DNA from: Undaria pinnatifida
Lineage: Eukaryota > Sar > Phaeophyceae > Laminariales > Alariaceae
Assembly: GCA_012845835.1 (NCBI GenBank)
Contig: JABAKD010000002.1
Span: 7,124,603 to 7,188,602 of the forward strand
Direction of reading: 5' to 3'
Length of the DNA stretch: 64,000 bases
Numbering within the stretch: the stretch's first letter is position 1; the number at the start of each line of letters is the position of its first letter. This document shows positions 61,601-64,000 of this stretch, in pieces. The notes below the pieces were generated by a model that searched no databases, had not been told where the DNA came from, and saw nothing but the letters and a program-made list of their open reading frames with translations. The position numbers were made by a program, and so were the translations under genes.

Positions 61601-62605
61601 TGGGGACTGTTCCAGGTATTGCGTGAAAAAACGCCCTTGAAAACTAAACAAAAACCATTGAACCACAGCGCGAGGACACGGGGCAAGTATCACCATCCAG
61701 CCCAAACGACTTCATAGTCGTAGTCTACTACTGTAATACTACAGCAGGTACCAGGTAGCCGTGAGTCCAGTCCATCCACAGACAGGGGAACTGATATCTC
61801 GACTACTTAGCCCTCGAGACCGACACACATAGCCTTATAGCCCTGACCGCCCCGTCCCTGACCCCAACCTACACCCGAAACACAGGCCTGAAACCCGGGG
61901 ATGGCTTCAAAACGCCCCCGAAGTCGTGATCCAAATCACATCTACAATCCCCCACAAACAGCCTAAGCGTTTTTGACAAATTCGAAATACAGGTCAGTAT
62001 GTATACTGGAACCGAACGAAATTGTCCACTACCCTCGACTCCAGCTACTTTTGTATTGCCGTTACCCGCAACGTATCACATGCACACCTCCCAATACACC
62101 GGTAAACGACACACAATCGACCACCCCTTCTATCGCTTAACTGGCTTGTTGGGACCGCTTTCATTTAAGCGTTGCGGTGACATCCGCAGAAACCTTGTAG
62201 ATCTACGTCATACCGCTATGTGCGGAAATATAGAGACCTGTGTGAATATTAGTACGAAGAAAGAACGGTACTTAAACTTGTGTCCAGAGCGGTACGTACC
62301 AGTACTGCCTTTACTGCCGTCTCCGACTCTGCTCCCATGTCTGAATGTGCAAGAGGCTTGTTTGCTTGTGTTAGCGGGCTTTTAAGACTCACCGGTGCGC
62401 TGTGCATGGAGGAAAACCTCGAGTCCGAGACCACGGGAAACGATCGCCCCGTCGACTCGGTGTCATTGCTGCTGCCCCTACCGCCACCACCACCGCCTTT
62501 GCCTCTGCTGCTGCTGCCGGTGGATCCTCGCTTTTTGCTGCCCCTCCTGCCCTGCGGTGTATTGCCACCACCACCACCACCACTGCTGTCATTGTTGCCC
62601 ACCAT
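44409..62605 (-). CDS. ESF1: ESF1-like pre-rRNA processing protein, 12 exons
   Basis: Exons in transcript order: 62605-62393, 61074-60981, 59498-59016, 58430-58172, 56367-55822, 54672-54525, 52853-52743, 51554-51201, 48859-48554, 47572-47366, 46747-46535 and 44867-44409. They join in phase to 1,130 residues (human about 850; the excess is low complexity). Landmarks: [21 protein letters not shown] (72-100), [11 protein letters not shown] (~104), a poly-Glu tract, [20 protein letters not shown] (~290), [58 protein letters not shown] (619), [10 protein letters not shown], and the NUC153 motif [20 protein letters not shown] (~955). In yeast and human ESF1 is a nucleolar factor for 18S rRNA maturation. 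ATG at 62,605 is the first after an in-frame stop. Donors after exons 5 and 11 are GC (GCAAGA, GCGAGT). Confidence 0.93.
45200..46060. repeat. Three ~300-bp tandem units with ATC microsatellite
   Basis: In ESF1 intron 11. Units begin near GATGGCAAGGCACAAAG (45,219), GATGACAAGAAGACGC (45,500) and GATGGCAACAACACG (45,880). Each continues with GGTATACYGCAGCCC.., ATCGGGACG, AGCCGTTTYGGC and GTGAGATCRTCGTCATC. The middle ATC block expanded to about 30 triplets at 45,686-45,805. Confidence 0.85.
46354..46431 (-). other. tRNA-like pol III promoter element (decayed tRNA or SINE head)
   Basis: On the minus strand TGGTTCAGTGGTTA (A-box) and GAGTTCGATTCCCACC (B-box) are 30-odd bases apart with an anticodon-like arm (AATG CTATTAG CGTT) between. 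T-stem and acceptor stem do not pair, so a working tRNA is unlikely. It lies in ESF1 intron 11. Confidence 0.5.
46755..47130 (-). repeat. GAAACGAAAAC degenerate repeat
   Basis: Plus-strand CGAAAACGAAAAGCGAAACG-type units fill intron 10 beside exon 11; on the transcribed strand this is a U/C-rich tract immediately before the exon 11 acceptor. Confidence 0.7.
47808..48215. mobile_element. Foldback element, ~200-bp arms
   Basis: From TGTGGATACCAGGCCCTATC to GATAGGGCCTGGTATCCACA the two halves are near-perfect reverse complements around a centre at about 48,008 (ACGCCAATTGTGG). Arm landmarks CGTGCCGCCTCG, CATCCTGGCTCCTCG, CCCTCGAGCGTGCGG and CTGCTACTGGACTACAGTCC all recur inverted. No protein is encoded. 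It lies in ESF1 intron 9 and would form a long hairpin in the pre-mRNA. Confidence 0.9.
48935..49240 (+). repeat. ~104-bp tandem dimer with family C ends
   Basis: GGGTTTCGTCGACGCGTGCTACGATAGAGG occurs at about 49,027 and 49,131 as part of a duplicated block that includes GGATAGGCATGCGG and GAAGGGCGGGG. The second copy runs on into family-C interior sequence (CCAAAATCGTCGGATTTTTC). Confidence 0.75.
49591..49830 (+). mobile_element. Family C MITE-like element, copy 5
   Basis: GACGCCACGATTGAGGTATACC start, interior GTGGATGACGCGGTTCCTTAA and CCAGGCCATTAGATGCTTCATC, end GGTGCAACTCTAACGTATTATGCGTC. Ends are diverged. Confidence 0.7.
50495..50850 (+). repeat. ~72-76-bp minisatellite, five units
   Basis: Units carry GTTGACCCGGTAGCGAAAATT, GGGGGTACCCCCCTACCGTA and CGTAGCCTTGATAAGAGGTATACCC. 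The array is bracketed by the palindrome CACTCGCGCGAGTG at 50,470 and 50,849. Located in ESF1 intron 8. Confidence 0.9.
51595..51930 (+). repeat. Poly(G) cluster with family B fragments
   Basis: At least six G-runs of 9-18 alternate with TTATTCCGTTCGAGC units (51,653; 51,687; 51,731; 51,770) and family-B pieces, in ESF1 intron 7 near the exon 8 acceptor. Confidence 0.85.
51925..52330 (+). repeat. Dispersed repeat family B, copy 2 (fullest)
   Basis: Starts GTGTACTCCTTTGTTGCTTG after a G-run; then CATTTGACCATTGACCACAC, GAGACGGAGCACCGTTCCTT, AGACACCTCCAACAATTCGG, CACTTCTCCATGTCAC, CTCATCTCTTCCTC and TTCTCGCGCTACAGG. It pairs with 14,630-14,985. Confidence 0.85.
52538..52705 (+). repeat. Dispersed repeat family A, copy 6 (truncated)
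   Basis: Starts TACTCAGTTCGTGCATGGCC after a G-run and stops at ATGAAGGGTGAACGGCATTC, about 40 bp from the ESF1 exon 7 donor at 52,742. Confidence 0.85.
53270..53350 (-). repeat. Dispersed repeat family E, reverse copy
   Basis: AACGCAGCTTGCAAAGATGA..AATTCGTCGAACTCACAGCTGACG..TATATTTATAAAAG is the reverse of 608-690. Confidence 0.75.
53395..53935 (+). repeat. Family A copy 7 flanked by ~100-bp direct repeats
   Basis: The full-length family-A copy (53,505-53,790) is bracketed by related blocks at 53,395-53,465 and 53,785-53,890 (TTTACCCCCTGKTTAG..GGGCAAT..TTATCGCAA..AAA). These look like tandem units rather than a short target-site duplication. Confidence 0.8.
54918..55145 (+). repeat. Recent ~115-bp tandem dimer
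   Basis: ACACCAAAGAAAGCCCACAC to AATTGAGGTGCTGCC is repeated almost exactly (second copy from about 55,035), in ESF1 intron 5. Confidence 0.9.
55155..55800. repeat. Interstitial telomere-like (CCCTAA)n and variants
   Basis: Degenerate CCCTAACCCTAACC and CCCAACCCTGA units abut ESF1 exon 5 on its 3' side. On its 5' side (56,385-56,450) the complementary form GGTTAGGG/GGTTGGGG appears, and again at 57,545-57,650. A family-D copy lies inside at about 55,560-55,660. Confidence 0.75.
56869..57105 (+). repeat. (ATCATAACATC)n minisatellite
   Basis: About 20 units of 11-12 bp (CATCATAACATCATCGCAAC) in ESF1 intron 4. Confidence 0.9.
57385..57490 (+). repeat. Dispersed repeat family D, copy 4
   Basis: GACCCCTTCAGAGCCC, TACTTCTAAGTAATTTT and AACAGGTTTCCAGTTTCAAA recur at about 28,215-28,330, 42,740-42,835 and 55,560-55,660. 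Confidence 0.75.
57755..58090. repeat. ESF1 exon 4 3'-edge copy, 30-bp dimer and ~17-bp minisatellite
   Basis: 57,762-57,820 (TTTTTCCAGCAAGGGCGGCG..CATCATCATCTCCAGCCCA) copies the exon 4 3' edge at 58,172-58,235. ACACGGATACCGCCTCCGCC is repeated at 57,824 and 57,853. About nine units like CCGACCGTTACACTTTC fill 57,930-58,090. Confidence 0.85.
58516..58770. repeat. (GGAT)n block and upstream copy of ESF1 exon 4 5' edge
   Basis: About 30 GGAT/GGAC units lie at 58,527-58,641. Then 58,684-58,770 (TTCTCGGAGACCGGGATGGC..CTCCTCCTCCGTCTAATTTTTC) repeats the exon 4 start and acceptor (TTCCTCGGAAACCGGGATGG..CCGTCTGCTTTTTC, 58,361-58,440). The copy's acceptor CAG is changed to TAG. Confidence 0.85.
59690..59795 (-). 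repeat. Upstream copy of ESF1 exon 3 5' part
   Basis: The minus strand encodes [20 protein letters not shown] against [20 protein letters not shown] in the real exon 3 start (59,498). The frame is open for ~27 codons and a CAG precedes GCCGAG, so an alternative exon is possible. Distance about 280 bp. Confidence 0.9.
60640..60815 (+). repeat. ~40-bp minisatellite GTGCCGGTTGAATAGTGC
   Basis: Five units of GTGCCGGTTGAATAGTGCGT..ACTGTCGGTGTA type in ESF1 intron 2. A related GTGCCGGTTG fragment is at 21,199. Confidence 0.8.
61430..61740. repeat. Dispersed repeat with CCCGGGGGTTTCGCAAG core
   Basis: Two nested units (GGAACCTTGTAG/CTACAAGGTTCCCC) read toward CTTGAAATCCCGGGGGTTTC and GCAAGTTGAAAAATGGGG. 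Related sequence lies at about 49,880-50,000 (GGTGTCGCAAGCTGAAAATA) and 60,520-60,580. In ESF1 intron 1. Confidence 0.6.
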
Positions 62606-63209
62606 CTCGTCCGAGCTTATAGCGGCCTTCAAAGGGTGGCCTTGACGTCACTGATGCCAGCTTAGGTGCCGCTTGGAGCACGAGCAATGGGTGCCAGTGG
62701 GTGCCTGATGCTACCCAGTACCGCCGCAAACCGCAAACGAAACAAACCCAAAAGTTGACAGTCCCTCCCGATCACGATCTGTGGGTGGTTTGGTGGCAAC
62801 GAACGATTGATCCACCCACTTTCTTCCACAATAGGAGAGCCTCGGCGACTGTCTTTCTACCTGCACTCGGTCTATTGTCACACCAGAACCATATCCCGCT
62901 GTTGGATCGCCTCTGCCTCGGGGTCTGTGCCCTCTGTCGCTTTCTGGCTGCTGGTGGCGCTCGGCTCGCTCGGGTTCGAACGTACAGTATGGATGACCCC
63001 AACAAAACACGCCTTTAAAACTATAGGAAAACGGTGAATCACACCACAACCGCAAACCCTGCTGAGCCTGCACGCTCTGCTCCTTTCGCTCTGCTTGCCA
63101 CCCCTGCTACCCTCTACTCCGGGAACCCACCACCACTTAACTGTTACACTCTTCCAAAAGCACAGCAGCAGCAACAGAAGCAACGGGAGCGAAATCACTA
63201 GCATCAGAA
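62606..63209. promoter_or_regulatory. Divergent promoter region between ESF1 and ATAD3-like gene
   Basis: 604 bp separate the two inferred start codons, which face away from each other, so both promoters and 5' UTRs must lie here unless there are non-coding first exons. No TATA box or other motif can be named with confidence. Confidence 0.6.
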
Positions 63210-63401
63210 ATGTTCAAGCCAGGCGGCCTGTTCGGACCTAAACCAGGCAAGGCAGCACTTGAGCAGGCAGTCGGCACTGGGTCTGGCAGCGATGACAACA
63301 GGGATGCGAAGAAGGGAGGGGGCGACAGCGGTGGGGACAAGACTTACGGTGGTTCGGGTTTCGACCCCAGGGGCTTGGAGCGAGCTGCCAAGGCTGCCAA
63401 G
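63210..63401 (+). CDS. ATAD3: ATAD3-like mitochondrial AAA ATPase, first exon (3' part outside window)
   Basis: ATG at 63,210 opens a 64-codon exon ending at donor AAG|GTGCGT (63,402). It starts MFKPGGLFGPKPGK, has a Gly/Ser/Asp-rich linker and ends GFDPRGLERAAKAAK, the signature at the start of the ATAD3 N-terminal coiled coil (FDPxGLERAAKAAREL). ATAD3 proteins are inner-membrane AAA ATPases of mitochondria that organise nucleoids and contact sites in animals and plants. Everything after the first exon, including the ATPase domain, lies beyond 64,000; 63,402-64,000 is read as intron. The short motif is distinctive but it is the only evidence. Confidence 0.7.
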
Positions 63402-64000
63402 GTGCGTGGTTCTCTAGAGAGTGCAAACTGCTGTGGTGCAAACGCAGCAGCAATCAGTCAGCACAGGTTCGTGAGCGGCATATACTGGATGTGCCTGGAT
63501 GTGCGGACATGGGCGAGTGCTGTTGCCGTGCCGAGCTTTGCTTGTCTCTCGGTGGCCCGTATGCTGCACTAGGAGTCTAGGGAACCTTGCTTTAGCTGGA
63601 ATGGGCGACAATTTGCAGTGCGTGCTTGCTGTTCGCCTTGCAAGCACTCTGTACCGATGCTCCTGGCGCGGGTGGTTCGTGCGCGTAAGCGTTCTTGCAG
63701 CGTGCATATGTTCTGCTTTGCTGTTCGTACCGCTGTTCTGTTTTGTGATCGGAGACTATCAATACCGCGTATGGATACACGGCTGTTGTACTGCCGACGT
63801 AGCAGTAGACGCACTGTTGTGCATCATGCACAACACACAGCAAGCAGTGCATAGTTGTAGTTGCGCTCCTCTAGCATGCTGCCGGCTGCATGTAGTGAAC
63901 GCAAAGCAGCGAATACCTCAACACCTACGAGGCACCGATACCTGGTATACTCCTGAACATGACAAGGACCCGAGGACAGCATCGCTGTACACCCTAGCTA

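Noticed and set aside
1-64000. CRISPR array or prokaryotic operon
   Set aside because: Tandem repeats here lack uniform spacers, and the genes are intron-rich eukaryotic genes.

Overview
This is eukaryotic nuclear DNA. Genes have many short exons in long introns full of simple repeats, poly(G)/poly(C) tracts and degenerate tandem repeats. The GCPW-type ankyrin repeats, which I know as abundant in brown algae and relatives, plus TTAGGG-like interstitial tracts, suggest a stramenopile, perhaps a brown alga. That assignment is inference.

Layout. (1) 1-19,338, plus strand: 17 exons of an oligopeptidase B-type serine peptidase; the N-terminal ~100 residues lie before the window. (2) 19,340-30,170: no intact gene. 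It holds a minisatellite, polypurine DNA and a broken LTR-retroelement (23,046-25,180) that has a frameshifted NADAR domain next to an aspartic protease motif and is cut by a MITE-like element. (3) 30,171-34,822, minus strand: a two-exon ankyrin-repeat protein. (4) 34,823-44,400: repeat-rich spacer including a ~3 kb diverged satellite-like array. (5) 44,409-62,605, minus strand: 12 exons of an ESF1-like pre-rRNA processing factor. (6) 62,606-63,209: a 604-bp divergent promoter region. (7) From 63,210, plus strand: the first exon of an ATAD3-like gene.

The exon models rest on reading-frame phase: every proposed junction keeps the frame and rebuilds family motifs. In the peptidase the Ser, Asp and His codons fall with spacings of 85 and 35 residues, as I recall for the bacterial enzyme. 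Four introns (two in the peptidase, two in ESF1) need GC rather than GT donors.

The most striking pattern is that many exons in all three larger genes are accompanied by decayed tandem copies of their own edges. Upstream copies carry the exon's 5' part with its acceptor; downstream copies carry the 3' part with its donor. This fits introns growing by repeated ~100-350 bp tandem duplication, with duplications that cross an exon edge tolerated because one intact exon remains. Several edge copies keep open frames and splice signals and could act as alternative exons.

At least five dispersed repeat families recur: A (CATAGACCCTCGCAT, beside G-runs), B (TTGTTGCTTGCC), C (MITE with GACGCGTGCTACGATAGAGG ends), D (AACGGGTTTCCAGT) and E (a ~85-bp repeat). 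A ~400-bp foldback, a (CGACC)n block and several minisatellites are also present.
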